Translations under genes and position numbers: made by a program
Source of the DNA: Kaistella sp. SH40-3
GTDB taxonomy: Bacteria; Bacteroidota; Bacteroidia; Flavobacteriales; Weeksellaceae
Direction of reading: 5' to 3'
Assembly: GCF_030686865.1 (NCBI RefSeq)
Contig: NZ_JAQYUS010000012.1
Location: 1-38,128 of the forward strand
Length of the DNA: 38,128 bases
In this document: piece by piece, positions 17,512-25,519 of the stretch
Position numbering within the stretch: position 1 is the stretch's first letter
Layout: each line of letters starts with the position of its first letter
Notes under the pieces: model-generated
Told to the model about the DNA's origin: nothing
The model's input: only the letters and a program-made list of their open reading frames with translations
The model's database searches: none

Positions 17512-18242
17512 TTGTATAGTTTCTGACATTTTAGGCAAACATATGTTTTGCGTTTTATTTTGCCGAGTTCTTCTATAAATAATTCCGATTTATCTTTCGG
17601 GCAAATCATCTTTCCGTAAATCATTGCCGTTTCTTTCACCTTATCGGTTTTTAATAAATTTAAAAATTCCTCAGAATAATCAACAACCATCTTCAGTAAG
17701 AAAATAAGTTTCTTTTCTGGGATTGATTTTACCAAACTGTCGGGATGAATTTTTGCGTGATACAGCGATTCTATTCTAATGATATTTCCAACTCCGGCGA
17801 AAATATTTTGATCCATTAAAACGTCGCCAATCATTTTATCACCTTGATTGGTTTGCAATTCATTTAAAACAAAATCTTCATCGAATTCAGGTTTTAAAAC
17901 ATCGGTTTTAAAATTAAAATGATCGTTCGGTTTTCCTTTGTAAAATTTGGTCTTTGCAACATAAAAATTAATTTCACTTTCTCCGAAATGTAAAGCAAAA
18001 CTAGCATTTACCTTTTTACGTTTGTTCACCAACATCGAGCCGAACAATCCTAAATGAACGCTCACAAAGAAATCTTTGAAAACAAAAAGTAGATTTTTAC
18101 CATATGTTTCAATGTCGATTAATTTAAGGTTTACGATTTCAGACTTATCCATTTCGACATAACCCGACGCTTCAGAAACAGTTTTCCCTTTGAATCTTTG
18201 CAGTTTATTTTTAAGAAAAAGTATGGACGGACCTTCTGGCAT
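17508..18242 (-). CDS. Fpg/Nei-family DNA glycosylase with altered zinc finger
   Basis: A 244-residue member of the formamidopyrimidine-DNA glycosylase/endonuclease VIII family, which removes oxidised bases. It starts MPEGP, so Pro2 (the nucleophile after Met removal) and Glu3 are present. The helix-two-turn-helix stretch LMDQNIFAGVGNIIRIESLYHAK is well conserved. The C-terminal zinc finger is odd: it should be Cys4, but the first pair reads ICPKDK, with Asp where the second Cys belongs, while the last pair CLKC is intact. The neighbouring genes give no further hint. Function as a glycosylase is likely but the zinc site may be weak or lost. Confidence 0.85.
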   Translation of the reverse strand: MPEGPSILFLKNKLQRFKGKTVSEASGYVEMDKSEIVNLKLIDIETYGKNLLFVFKDFFVSVHLGLFGSMLVNKRKKVNASFALHFGESEINFYVAKTKFYKGKPNDHFNFKTDVLKPEFDEDFVLNELQTNQGDKMIGDVLMDQNIFAGVGNIIRIESLYHAKIHPDSLVKSIPEKKLIFLLKMVVDYSEEFLNLLKTDKVKETAMIYGKMICPKDKSELFIEELGKIKRKTYVCLKCQKLYK

Positions 18243-18306
18243 TATTTAATTTTTAATGGGATGATTGGTAAAGATAAAACATTGTTAAATGAAATATTCG
18301 ATCATT

Positions 18307-19320
18307 TTATTTTTCTTCATCAAAATAAAGTCGATAATATTTTCCTTTTTCATCACTTCCCTGCTCAATCATTTTGCGATCACCATGAACATAAATGCTG
18401 AAATTTTTATCGAGTTTAATGATACTTTTAAAACCGCGACTTTGCTTCTTAACCGCAGATTCATTGATAGCAAAATCCTCTGAAATAGATACCTGCATCT
18501 CCTGCTCATAATCAGATTTAAAGTTGCTAAAACTCTCAATCACATTCTCATCTTGCAAAACTTCTTTGGTAAATTCATCAAAATCAAACTGTTCTTTCTC
18601 TTTGAAAAATTCGATTGATTTATTTAAAAACTCAGCTTGATCTGCTTTGGTGGTTTCAAATTCCTGTGGAAGTTGTTTGGTGATGAATTCTTTGTAAACT
18701 GACAAAGTTTCCTGAGTATGAAAATATTCGTTGTCGCGTTGTTTTACTTTCAAAAAATCTTCGAACCAATAATACATATCGCCATTTTTATTATTGTCGA
18801 TGACAGAAACTGCGTATCCCGATTCTTTGAAACTGTTGTAAATAATACAGCCTTTATCGAGTTTTGCTAATCCGATTCCGTAATCCTTTTCAATATCGAA
18901 AGCGTCACCTTCCGGGAAAATTTTCAGAAAGGGCAATTTATTTTCGGTTTTAAAAATCCCGATGGAGTTGATTTTTTCGCCGGCGATTTCTTCACCCTCA
19001 AAAAAACAAACAAAAAGTTCACCTGCTTGCACGCGTGGATTTTCGGTTATATTATATAGATGTTCGGCAATGTTTTCTGATTCATAAATGAACTTTGAAA
19101 GATCTTCAAAAATTTCTGAAGCCGAACTGAAAATCGGATTATTCACCAAATAAGTATCGCTATAAAACTGAAACTGTTCTTCGGACTTAAAACCTTTCAG
19201 GAAAAAATCTTCCAGCATTTCCTTCATTCCTTCTTCGGGTTGATATTCCTCTTGAGAAAGGATTAGCGATTCCTGATTAATTTTATTTCCGACTTTATGG
19301 ATGATTATTTTGGTGAGCAT
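18307..19320 (-). CDS. 37-kDa nucleoid-associated protein (NdpA/YejK family)
   Basis: A 337-residue protein of the NdpA/YejK nucleoid-associated family, abundant DNA-associated proteins of unclear action. Family traits are the opening MLTKIIIHKVGNK, the stretch GELFVCFFEGEEIAG, the central LKIFPEGDAFDIEKDYGIGLAKLDKGC and the C-terminal GFKSIIKLDKNFSIYVHGDR. The frame extends upstream to 19,395, but the ATG at 19,320 fits the family. It stands alone on the minus strand behind the Fpg/Nei gene, 64 bases away, so read-through is possible. Confidence 0.88.
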   Translation of the reverse strand: MLTKIIIHKVGNKINQESLILSQEEYQPEEGMKEMLEDFFLKGFKSEEQFQFYSDTYLVNNPIFSSASEIFEDLSKFIYESENIAEHLYNITENPRVQAGELFVCFFEGEEIAGEKINSIGIFKTENKLPFLKIFPEGDAFDIEKDYGIGLAKLDKGCIIYNSFKESGYAVSVIDNNKNGDMYYWFEDFLKVKQRDNEYFHTQETLSVYKEFITKQLPQEFETTKADQAEFLNKSIEFFKEKEQFDFDEFTKEVLQDENVIESFSNFKSDYEQEMQVSISEDFAINESAVKKQSRGFKSIIKLDKNFSIYVHGDRKMIEQGSDEKGKYYRLYFDEEK

Positions 19321-19534
19321 TATTATAGAATTTTTTGTGAGTGCAAAGATATTTTTAAAAGATTGAAGGAGGAAACTTTTAAAGAAAAATATCAAAACTT
19401 AAAAATGAAAAGTTTATAGTTTCATTAAAAGTTAAGATATTATTAAAAACATTAAACTTTCAAAAAATACAAAATCTTGGAATTATAGTTGATGTGAAAA
19501 ACGGCAAATAAATATTAATCAAAAAAAATTGAAC

Positions 19535-20098
19535 ATGAAAAAGGAAAGAGTGATTAACACACAGAAAGCAGTGATTGCTGCGTTATTTTTTGGAGCGACA
19601 ACTTTTGGCTTTGCGCAAGATACAAATCCAGTACAAGAAAATGCTCCTGCAAGTGAGCAGGTTCAAGTTGCCCAACAAAATCCAGTAATAGAGGCTTTAA
19701 AGAAACAAATTGAAGCCAATCCCAATGATACAGAAGCGATCGTAAAATTGGCAACGGTTTATCAGGATGAGAAAGACTGGACTAACGCTTTGGCAACGTG
19801 GCAGAAAATGTCAACTTTATTGCCAGATTGGGCACCATCTTATTACAGCCAGGCGTATGTGTACCAAAATATGAAAGATGAGGCCAATGCAAAAGTGGCG
19901 TATGAAAAATACATTGCAGCAGTAAAGCCAGAAGAAGTTGAAGCCAGCAAAAAGAATTTGGCTTATGCGCATTTCTTTGTGGCTTACAAACTAGCTGAAA
20001 CCAATAAAGAACAGGCGAAACAGCATATCGCTAAATCTTTAGAATACGATGCTACTAATGAGGAAGCGATTAAACTAAATACATTTCTGAATCAATAA
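19535..20098 (+). CDS. Exported TPR-repeat protein
   Basis: A 187-residue protein with a signal peptide (MKKERVINTQKAVIAALFFG, then ATTFGFAQD, cleavage after FA) and tetratricopeptide repeats. Repeat-like segments run from about residue 55 (NDTEAIVKLATVYQDEKDW, then WAPSYYSQAYVYQNMKDEAN, then KNLAYAHFFVAYKLAETNKE). It would lie in the periplasm or on the outer membrane as a scaffold; no enzyme domain is visible. The ATG at 19,535 is preferred to a TTG six bases upstream. It ends at a strong terminator and has no operon partner. Confidence 0.85.
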   Translation: MKKERVINTQKAVIAALFFGATTFGFAQDTNPVQENAPASEQVQVAQQNPVIEALKKQIEANPNDTEAIVKLATVYQDEKDWTNALATWQKMSTLLPDWAPSYYSQAYVYQNMKDEANAKVAYEKYIAAVKPEEVEASKKNLAYAHFFVAYKLAETNKEQAKQHIAKSLEYDATNEEAIKLNTFLNQ

Positions 20099-20130
20099 TT
20101 AAAATGCCTCACTTGAGGCATTTTAATTAT
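20097..20130 (+). terminator. Terminator of the TPR gene
   Basis: A perfect 14-bp stem (20097-20110 with 20115-20128) around ACTT, overlapping the TPR stop codon. It is AT-rich at its base, so it is symmetrical for both strands. Confidence 0.85.
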
Positions 20131-20139
20131 ATACCACAC

Positions 20140-20169
20140 AAAAAAACTCCCCAAGTTTTCACTTGGGGA
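20140..20169 (-). terminator. Minus-strand terminator
   Basis: TCCCCAAGT (20148-20156) pairs with ACTTGGGGA (20161-20169) around TTTC. On the minus strand it runs into seven Ts. It is the likely end of transcripts coming from the orphan regulator at 20,405, about 235 bases upstream; no gene is seen in between. Confidence 0.8.
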
Positions 20170-20404
20170 ATTCTGAATAAAATTATTGGTTGACTAAGTG
20201 ATTACTTAACTTCTTCAAAAATAACGGATACTGATAATCAATTGGTTATAATTTCATGGTACAAATAAGGTATTGAATAATATATAGATTTCTACTTGAA
20301 AAAACCTAATCGACTACTAATCATCACTTTATACTTTTCTTGATTTTCTAGGTTTAAAATTGTGATTCTATAGCATAAGGATGTTGAATAATGGTTCGTT
20401 TTTC

Positions 20405-20617
20405 TTATTTCTCAATTTCCTTTAACGATGCTGGAACTAATTTACTGCCAAACATCAGTAGAACGTGATTCACTTTTGCAAGACTTAAGTTATCCTTTCC
20501 TTGTTCTATTTTCCGAACTACCGTTAAGGCAACACCAGCTCTTTCAGCAAATTCCTGCTGTGTAAGTTTTGCTTCTTTGCGTTTATCTTTGGTAAACTGT
20601 GCTAGATTTTTATACAT
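20405..20617 (-). CDS. Orphan HipB-like XRE-family regulator
   Basis: A 70-residue protein made almost wholly of one Cro/C1 helix-turn-helix (KRKEAKLTQQEFAERAGVAL, TVVRKIEQGKDNLSLAKVN). Its end, VLLMFGSKLVPASL, is like HipB-type antitoxins that precede a HipA kinase gene. Here no HipA frame follows downstream (20,129-20,404 holds only a terminator). The ATG at 20,617 is the natural start, as the frame beyond it enters the IS21 end repeats. An IS21-family end lies only 14 bases upstream, so the element has cut the gene off from its original promoter. Confidence 0.85.
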   Translation of the reverse strand: MYKNLAQFTKDKRKEAKLTQQEFAERAGVALTVVRKIEQGKDNLSLAKVNHVLLMFGSKLVPASLKEIEK

Positions 20618-20655
20618 TGTTATATGCTTTTGCAAGTATTTTGGAAAAAACGGAC

Positions 20656-20818
20656 AAATTGACCACCCAGATTCGGAGTAAATTGACCACCCAGATTCGG
20701 AGTAAATTGACCACCAGATTCGGAGCAAACTGACACCTGGATTCGGAGCAAACTGACACCTGGATTCGGAGCAAACTGACCACCTGGATTCGGAGCAAAT
20801 TGACCACCTTGATTTTGG
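20656..20818 (+). repeat. Seven-unit tandem array at the left IS21 end
   Basis: Seven head-to-tail units of 22-24 bases. Each starts AAATTGACCACC or AAACTGACACC, and all but the last continue GGATTCGGAG or CAGATTCGGAG. Units 1 and 2 are identical, as are 4 and 5, which points to recent amplification. The last unit (20797-20818) ends GATTTTGG. These are presumably IstA-binding sites, since IS21-like elements carry a few such copies per end; seven is many. Confidence 0.9.
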
Positions 20819-20892
20819 TTGATTTTTTTCAGGTAAAAACGATTGATTTTTTCATGTTGTTAGCGTCATAAATTCGTATAAAAATACGGATT

Positions 20893-22446
20893 ATGGCCAA
20901 TAAAACAACCGACATGAGTAAAATTAGAAAAGTCCTTAAATTTTATAGCAACGGAAAGAGTAAGTTGTTTATCAGCAATTACTTATCGCTTTCCAGAAAC
21001 ACCGTAAAGAAGTATATTTCGTTATTTGAAGTCCTTGGATTAAGTTTTGAGATCATTAACGAAAAGACAGACGCAGAACTTGAACTTTTGTTTTCTCATA
21101 CTACTGAGGAATCGGTGAGTCCCAAATTACAGACTTTGTACGATTATTTTCCGGTGATGGAACGGGAATTAAAAAAGGTAGGAGTTACTATTTATCGAAC
21201 TTGGGAGCAGTATATCGCTTTGTATCCCGATGGTTTTCAGATCACCCAATTCCGGCATCACTACAAAATATGGGCAAAGCGGGTGAATCCCGTGATGCAC
21301 ATGAATCACAAATCTGGTGATAAAATGTATGTGGATTATGCCGGTAAAACCCTCTCTATTACCGATAAAAAGAGTGGAGAAATCAAAAACGTTCAGTTTT
21401 TTGTGGCCATCTTGGGAGCAAGCCAGTATACGTATGCAGAAGCCTCAATGAGCCAGCAAAAGGAAGATTTTGTACGTTCGGTAGAAAATGCGATGCATTT
21501 TTTTCAGGGCGTTCCTGCGGCAATTGTTCCTGATAATTTAAAATCTGCGGTCATCAAAAGCAGCCGTTTTGAACCCACCATTAATGAAACCTTCGCCGAT
21601 CTTGCAGATCATTATGGCACCTCCATTTTACCTGCCAGAGCCTATAAGCCTAGAGATAAATCTTTGGTAGAAGGCGCTGTGAAGATCTTGTACCGAAGGA
21701 TTTATGCCCATTTAAAAGAAACCCCATTCTATTCATTAGCAGAATTAAACCAACAAATTTGGGATCTGTTAAAGACGCACAACGATAGCAAACTCACCGC
21801 ACGTCCTTACTCCCGCAAAGAGCTGTTTTTAGAAGACGAAAAGCAAAAGCTTCATCCACTTCCAGAAGCGCGTTTTGAGCTCAAATACCAATCGCATGCA
21901 ACGGTGATGCAGAATGGGCACGTTCTTTTGAGCCAGGACAAAAACTATTACAGCGTTCCGTATCAATATCTCAAGAAAAAAGTCAAGCTTTTATACACTT
22001 CCTCCGCCGTAGAAATTTTTCATAAATACAACAGAATTGCGATTCATAGGCGCAATTACAAACCTTACGTATATACCACCAATGCTGAACACTTAGCCAG
22101 TACGCATCAGTTTGTGTCCGATTGGAGTCCTTCGCGGTTTATTGATTGGGCTACTGAAATTGACCCTGTTGTAGGTGAATATATCATCCAAATTATCGAG
22201 AGCAGAAATCATCCCGAACAAGCTTATAAAAGTTGTATGGGAATATTAAACTTCGAAAAAAAGGTAGGCAGAGAGCGATTGATCAATGCCTGCAAACGTG
22301 CCCTTGACTTTAAAATTTACAGCTTTAAAACCATCCAGAAAATATTAGAAAACAATTTAGACCAAATTGATTTTGAGCAAAAATCAGAATTGGAACAGCA
22401 ACTTCCAATCCATGGGAATATCCGTGGAAAACAGTATTACAATTAG
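20893..22446 (+). CDS. istA: IS21-family transposase IstA
   Basis: A 517-residue DDE transposase. The N-terminal helix-turn-helix is visible in GKSKLFISNYLSLSRNTVKKYI. The catalytic core has the first Asp in MYVDYAGKTLSI, the second in IVPDNLKSAVI and the Glu in KSLVEGAVKILYRRIY. The C-terminal beta domain (LLSQDKNYYSVPYQYLKKK) is typical. Length matches active IstA proteins, with no stop or frameshift. It is followed 35 bases later by istB, the usual operon. Confidence 0.96.
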   Translation: MANKTTDMSKIRKVLKFYSNGKSKLFISNYLSLSRNTVKKYISLFEVLGLSFEIINEKTDAELELLFSHTTEESVSPKLQTLYDYFPVMERELKKVGVTIYRTWEQYIALYPDGFQITQFRHHYKIWAKRVNPVMHMNHKSGDKMYVDYAGKTLSITDKKSGEIKNVQFFVAILGASQYTYAEASMSQQKEDFVRSVENAMHFFQGVPAAIVPDNLKSAVIKSSRFEPTINETFADLADHYGTSILPARAYKPRDKSLVEGAVKILYRRIYAHLKETPFYSLAELNQQIWDLLKTHNDSKLTARPYSRKELFLEDEKQKLHPLPEARFELKYQSHATVMQNGHVLLSQDKNYYSVPYQYLKKKVKLLYTSSAVEIFHKYNRIAIHRRNYKPYVYTTNAEHLASTHQFVSDWSPSRFIDWATEIDPVVGEYIIQIIESRNHPEQAYKSCMGILNFEKKVGRERLINACKRALDFKIYSFKTIQKILENNLDQIDFEQKSELEQQLPIHGNIRGKQYYN

Positions 22447-22481
22447 ACATTAGACATTAACAAAATTAAATTTTTAAAATT

Positions 22482-23225
22482 ATGAACGAACCTACCGTTA
22501 CGAAAATGAAGCAAATGAAGCTTTACGGCATGCATAACGCCTTTAAAACCGCTATTGAAAGTGGGAAAACAGATCATTACACGCTCGATGAGTTTGTCTC
22601 GATGCTGATCGATGCAGAATGGGATGAAAGACACAACAGGCGCATTGAAAGAAGCATCAAGAACGCGCGATTCCATTATAAATCGAATATCGAAAGTATC
22701 AACTTCGATGAATCCCGAAACTTAGACCGCAATCTGGTACTGCGCTTAGCTGGATGCAAATTTGTAGAAAAGAATGAAAATGTTTTAATCACCGGAAGTA
22801 CGGGTGTAGGCAAAAGTTATTTAGGCACCGCACTTGGTTATCAGGCATGCATAGAGGGTTTTAAGGTCAGTTATTTTAATACCAATAAATTGTTTGCTAA
22901 ATTGAAAATGGCAAAAGCAGATGGCTCTTATCTTCGGGAATTGGCTAAAATACAACGCCAAGAGGTGATTATATTGGATGATTTTGGACTCCAGGCATTG
23001 GACAGTCAAAACAGAATAACTCTTTTAGAACTCATTGAAGACCGTCATAACAATGGTTCTGTCATCGTAACTTCGCAAATCCCGGTTCAGGGTTGGTACG
23101 ATATCATCGGTGAAAAGACCATAGCCGATGCTATTTTAGACCGGCTGATCCATCAATCTCACCGCCTCGAATTGAAGGGGGAATCGATGCGCAAAAAAAG
23201 AGGTATAAACAGAGCCGAAAATTAA
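22482..23225 (+). CDS. istB: IS21-family ATPase helper IstB
   Basis: A 247-residue AAA+ ATPase related to DnaC that assists IstA in target choice and transposition. It has Walker A GSTGVGKSYLG, Walker B VIILDDFGLQ and sensor stretch NGSVIVTSQIPVQGWYDIIG. The arginine-finger region ADAILDRLIHQSHRLELKGES is intact. Length and motifs suggest a working protein. Confidence 0.96.
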   Translation: MNEPTVTKMKQMKLYGMHNAFKTAIESGKTDHYTLDEFVSMLIDAEWDERHNRRIERSIKNARFHYKSNIESINFDESRNLDRNLVLRLAGCKFVEKNENVLITGSTGVGKSYLGTALGYQACIEGFKVSYFNTNKLFAKLKMAKADGSYLRELAKIQRQEVIILDDFGLQALDSQNRITLLELIEDRHNNGSVIVTSQIPVQGWYDIIGEKTIADAILDRLIHQSHRLELKGESMRKKRGINRAEN

Positions 23226-23280
23226 TTATATTTGAATACAAATTAGCACATGAAAAACAGTTGTTTTTACCACAAAAAAG

Positions 23281-23355
23281 AGGTGGTCAATTTAAACCGA
23301 ACTTACATGGTCACTTTAAACCGAATCTAGGTGGTCAATTACACCGAACTTTGCA
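23281..23355 (-). repeat. Right IS21 end repeats
   Basis: Three units in inverted orientation to the left array. GGTGGTCAATT appears at 23282 and at about 23330, and a degenerate unit (TGGTCACTTTAAACCG) lies between. Each is followed by ACCGAA, the complement of the left-end TTCGG core. Confidence 0.85.
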
Positions 23356-23400
23356 CTGTCCGCACCTAATCATTTTTAAATCGGCACCAAAGCCAGATAA

Positions 23401-23550
23401 GAGCTTACTTATAATCCTCAATCTCTGCCGCCAAAATTAGCGGAAACACCGGCTGTGAAAATATTTGAATTTTTAAGAAACTGTAAAGCCTTTTCAGGAA
23501 ACAATCGGAGAATTCAGAAAATAGTTTATCATTCAAGAGTACTTCTTTAG
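23401..23550 (+). pseudogene. Unidentified gene fragment next to the IS21 end
   Basis: From GAG at 23401 to TAG at 23550 a 49-residue frame reads ELTYNPQSLPPKLAETPAVK, then IFEFLRNCKAFSGNNRRIQ. It has protein-like composition but no start codon, and an in-frame TAA lies directly upstream. It looks like the C-terminal remnant of a gene broken by insertion or deletion. I do not recognise the family. The rest of 23,363-23,647 shows nothing. Confidence 0.3.
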
Positions 23551-23647
23551 TAATTATCTAAAATTACAAACAAAATAGTATATAGTAGATCCATATTTTC
23601 ATGGGGTTAAGAAGTATTTCGATCGTGTTTGTTTCGCAAATAAATGT

Positions 23648-24667
23648 TTATATTAAATGTTGCATGTTTTTATACTGTTTTGGACTTACACCATATTTTT
23701 TCTTAAAAATCTTAGAGAAATAACTACTGCTTTCTAATCCGACGGCAGCTACTACAGCATTGACATTATATTCTTTGTTTAATAAAAGTATTTTTGCCTG
23801 TTCAAGACGAATGTTCGTTACATATTCGTTCAGTGTAGTGGAGTATAAATATTTAAAGCCAGTTTGCAATTTATTGGGATTCAAACCAGTAATACGGGAG
23901 ATATTTTTCACGGAAAGATCACCATTTATATTTTCTCTCATATAATTTCCGCCCTCCTCTACTCGTTTTAATTCTTGAATTCTGAGAATCGTTCTATCTT
24001 CTGTTTTTAAAATATCATCATCAAACTGAATAACTTGTTGAACGAACATTTCCAGCGTTATGGATTGCAAATTCAACTTATGGGCAATGAAAAAATCTTT
24101 GTAATCATCTATATTTTGCAGAATGTTTTTATAAAAAATCCCACAGTTATCTACATGGTAAAATTGGTTTATCCCTTCCGTATCGATAATTACGTCCTTT
24201 AGTGTGGATTTCCATTTCGCAAGTTCACAGTTTTCTTTTACGCTAAACAAGCTTCGGTCAATTTCGACACTAACAATTTCGTGACGAATATCTTTTTCAA
24301 ACTCGATAATGTGACCGCTTTTTCTTTCACTTGCGACAATTGCACATCGAAACTCTTCAATAGAGTTCCTTTTTCTTTCATTCGCAAATTCATGACGGAC
24401 CGAACCATTTAGGGAATACAAAAATTTCACTGGATGAACTTCACCTAAAGTAACTTCAAGGCGAATATCCTCTTTAAATGTAGCTTTATAAATTATTAAA
24501 CCCAAGCCATTTTCAAAATTAATACCTCTAATTTCACCTTCCCCAATATGCGTAGGAATGGATAAAAAGTATTCACCGCACCGATGTTGATGTTTTACCT
24601 TAAAAGATTCTGCTAAGCTTATGATAACGTCTTTGAGTGGAATCGAATTAACTTGGAAAATCTTCAT
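23648..24667 (-). CDS. AraC-family transcriptional regulator
   Basis: A 339-residue regulator. The C-terminal 100 residues hold the double helix-turn-helix of AraC proteins: helix one around LSVKNISRITGLNPNKLQTGF, the second in VNAVVAAVGLESSSYFSKIF, and the closing signature KKKYGVSPKQYK. The N-terminal 230 residues are probably a ligand-sensing domain, but I cannot name the ligand. The predicted signal range of its neighbours (a GLPGLI protein, a small membrane protein and, further away, a TonB-type receptor) does not fix a target. Codon use is AT-rich, like the rest of this accessory region. Confidence 0.9.
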   Translation of the reverse strand: MKIFQVNSIPLKDVIISLAESFKVKHQHRCGEYFLSIPTHIGEGEIRGINFENGLGLIIYKATFKEDIRLEVTLGEVHPVKFLYSLNGSVRHEFANERKRNSIEEFRCAIVASERKSGHIIEFEKDIRHEIVSVEIDRSLFSVKENCELAKWKSTLKDVIIDTEGINQFYHVDNCGIFYKNILQNIDDYKDFFIAHKLNLQSITLEMFVQQVIQFDDDILKTEDRTILRIQELKRVEEGGNYMRENINGDLSVKNISRITGLNPNKLQTGFKYLYSTTLNEYVTNIRLEQAKILLLNKEYNVNAVVAAVGLESSSYFSKIFKKKYGVSPKQYKNMQHLI

Positions 24668-24976
24668 TGTTTTTTTATATATAATATTAATGATTGTTTT
24701 TATAATCTATAACCATAAAAGAGCTTAAATTTCCTGTCTTAATCTTTATTATGGGATGTTTTTATATTCGAGTTATTATGAAGGGTAAATTATAGTTTTT
24801 GACTGGTACACTATATACTAAAGATGTACCTATTTGAATTTGCGTATTTAAGGTGTCCCATGCACCAAAGTCCAGCTTGAGGATGTATTGACCAATTCAA
24901 TTTATGTTTTTCTATAGAACTCGTTTTATTATGTAACAAAAATTTTTGTTCTTCGAATTACGTTCTTAATAATTAG
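24668..24976. other. Intergenic, no gene seen
   Basis: About 309 AT-rich bases upstream of the AraC gene and downstream of the small membrane-protein gene. It must hold the AraC promoter. I find no open frame, repeat or hairpin that stands out. Confidence 0.6.
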
Positions 24977-25141
24977 CTATTTAAATAATAAATAATAAAG
25001 CACAGCCCAAATTAGTATAAAGATAAGTCCAATAGGTACCACTAATCTCAGCTGTTTTTTATCTTTTTTAATTATTACAAGGTATAATACATAAGCTATA
25101 AATACAATAATAAACATCGGAGGGATAAATGGATATGTCAT
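24977..25141 (-). CDS. Small two-helix membrane protein (54 residues)
   Basis: ATG at 25141 to TAG at 24977. The protein has two hydrophobic helices, PPMFIIVFIAYVLYLVII and VVPIGLIFILIWAVLYYLLF, joined by a basic hinge KKDKKQLRL. The arrangement strongly suggests an inner-membrane hairpin with the loop in the cytosol. Such clean periodicity over 54 codons is unlikely to be chance in noise. I do not recognise a family. It lies between the AraC regulator and the GLPGLI gene, all on the minus strand, but with several hundred bases on each side. Confidence 0.65.
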   Translation of the reverse strand: MTYPFIPPMFIIVFIAYVLYLVIIKKDKKQLRLVVPIGLIFILIWAVLYYLLFK

Positions 25142-25519
25142 AATTTTTCAACGTTTTTAGTTTTCATTATTCCTTATTATTTAAAGTCAACGGTCTTAGA
25201 CCACTATAAAGAATCTGATTGCTCATGCTTTTAGCCTAATTATCGTCGTTTTGAGTTTTCGCTCTGTGCTCCTGATGAAAAGGCGGATTTTGGATAAATT
25301 AACTATCAACCTAGTTTTTTAATTATTACTCCTACGCTATTAGTTGCAATCTTTATCAATCCTCCGAACTGTACAACTGTAATTTTATCTGTTGAGATTG
25401 AGAACGCTTGAAATATTTTTCACAAGATTGATTTTTTTCAGTATTGCCAAATTTCGCTCTTTTACATTGATGATTTTGATTGATCGATACTAAGTAGATA
25501 TTATATTTAAAGATAATTA
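25142..25519. other. Intergenic, no convincing gene
   Basis: About 378 bases between the small membrane protein and the GLPGLI gene. On the minus strand there is a short stop-free stretch of about 65 codons around 25,230-25,415 without a good start and without a recognisable protein character. I regard it as probable decayed or non-coding DNA. Confidence 0.5.

Larger units (their letters stand above)
20631..23355 (+). mobile_element. IS21-family insertion sequence
   Basis: A two-gene istA-istB element with multiple terminal repeats. Both ends start with TGCAA when read inward (TGCAAGT at 20631, and TGCAAAG on the minus strand from 23355), which fits the TG...CA rule of IS21. Internal end repeats follow: seven at the left, three at the right, in inverted orientation. 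I see no matching target duplication in the flanks (TGCTTT before, CTGTCC after), so either the boundaries are slightly off or the flanks have been rearranged. The hexamers CGGACA (20651) and TGTCCG (23357) are an alternative pair of ends. Both genes look intact. Confidence 0.88.

Noticed and set aside
20610..20807. 65-codon minus-strand frame rich in LLRI repeats
   Set aside because: It is the translation of the 22-24 base IS21 end repeats and has no independent support.
20656..20818. CRISPR array
   Set aside because: The units are head-to-tail with no unique spacers, have the sequence of the inverted right IS21 end, and no cas genes are near.
20631..23355. Clear target-site duplication of the IS21 element
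   Set aside because: Flanks TGCTTT and CTGTCC do not match, and trying the alternative CGGACA/TGTCCG ends gave none either.
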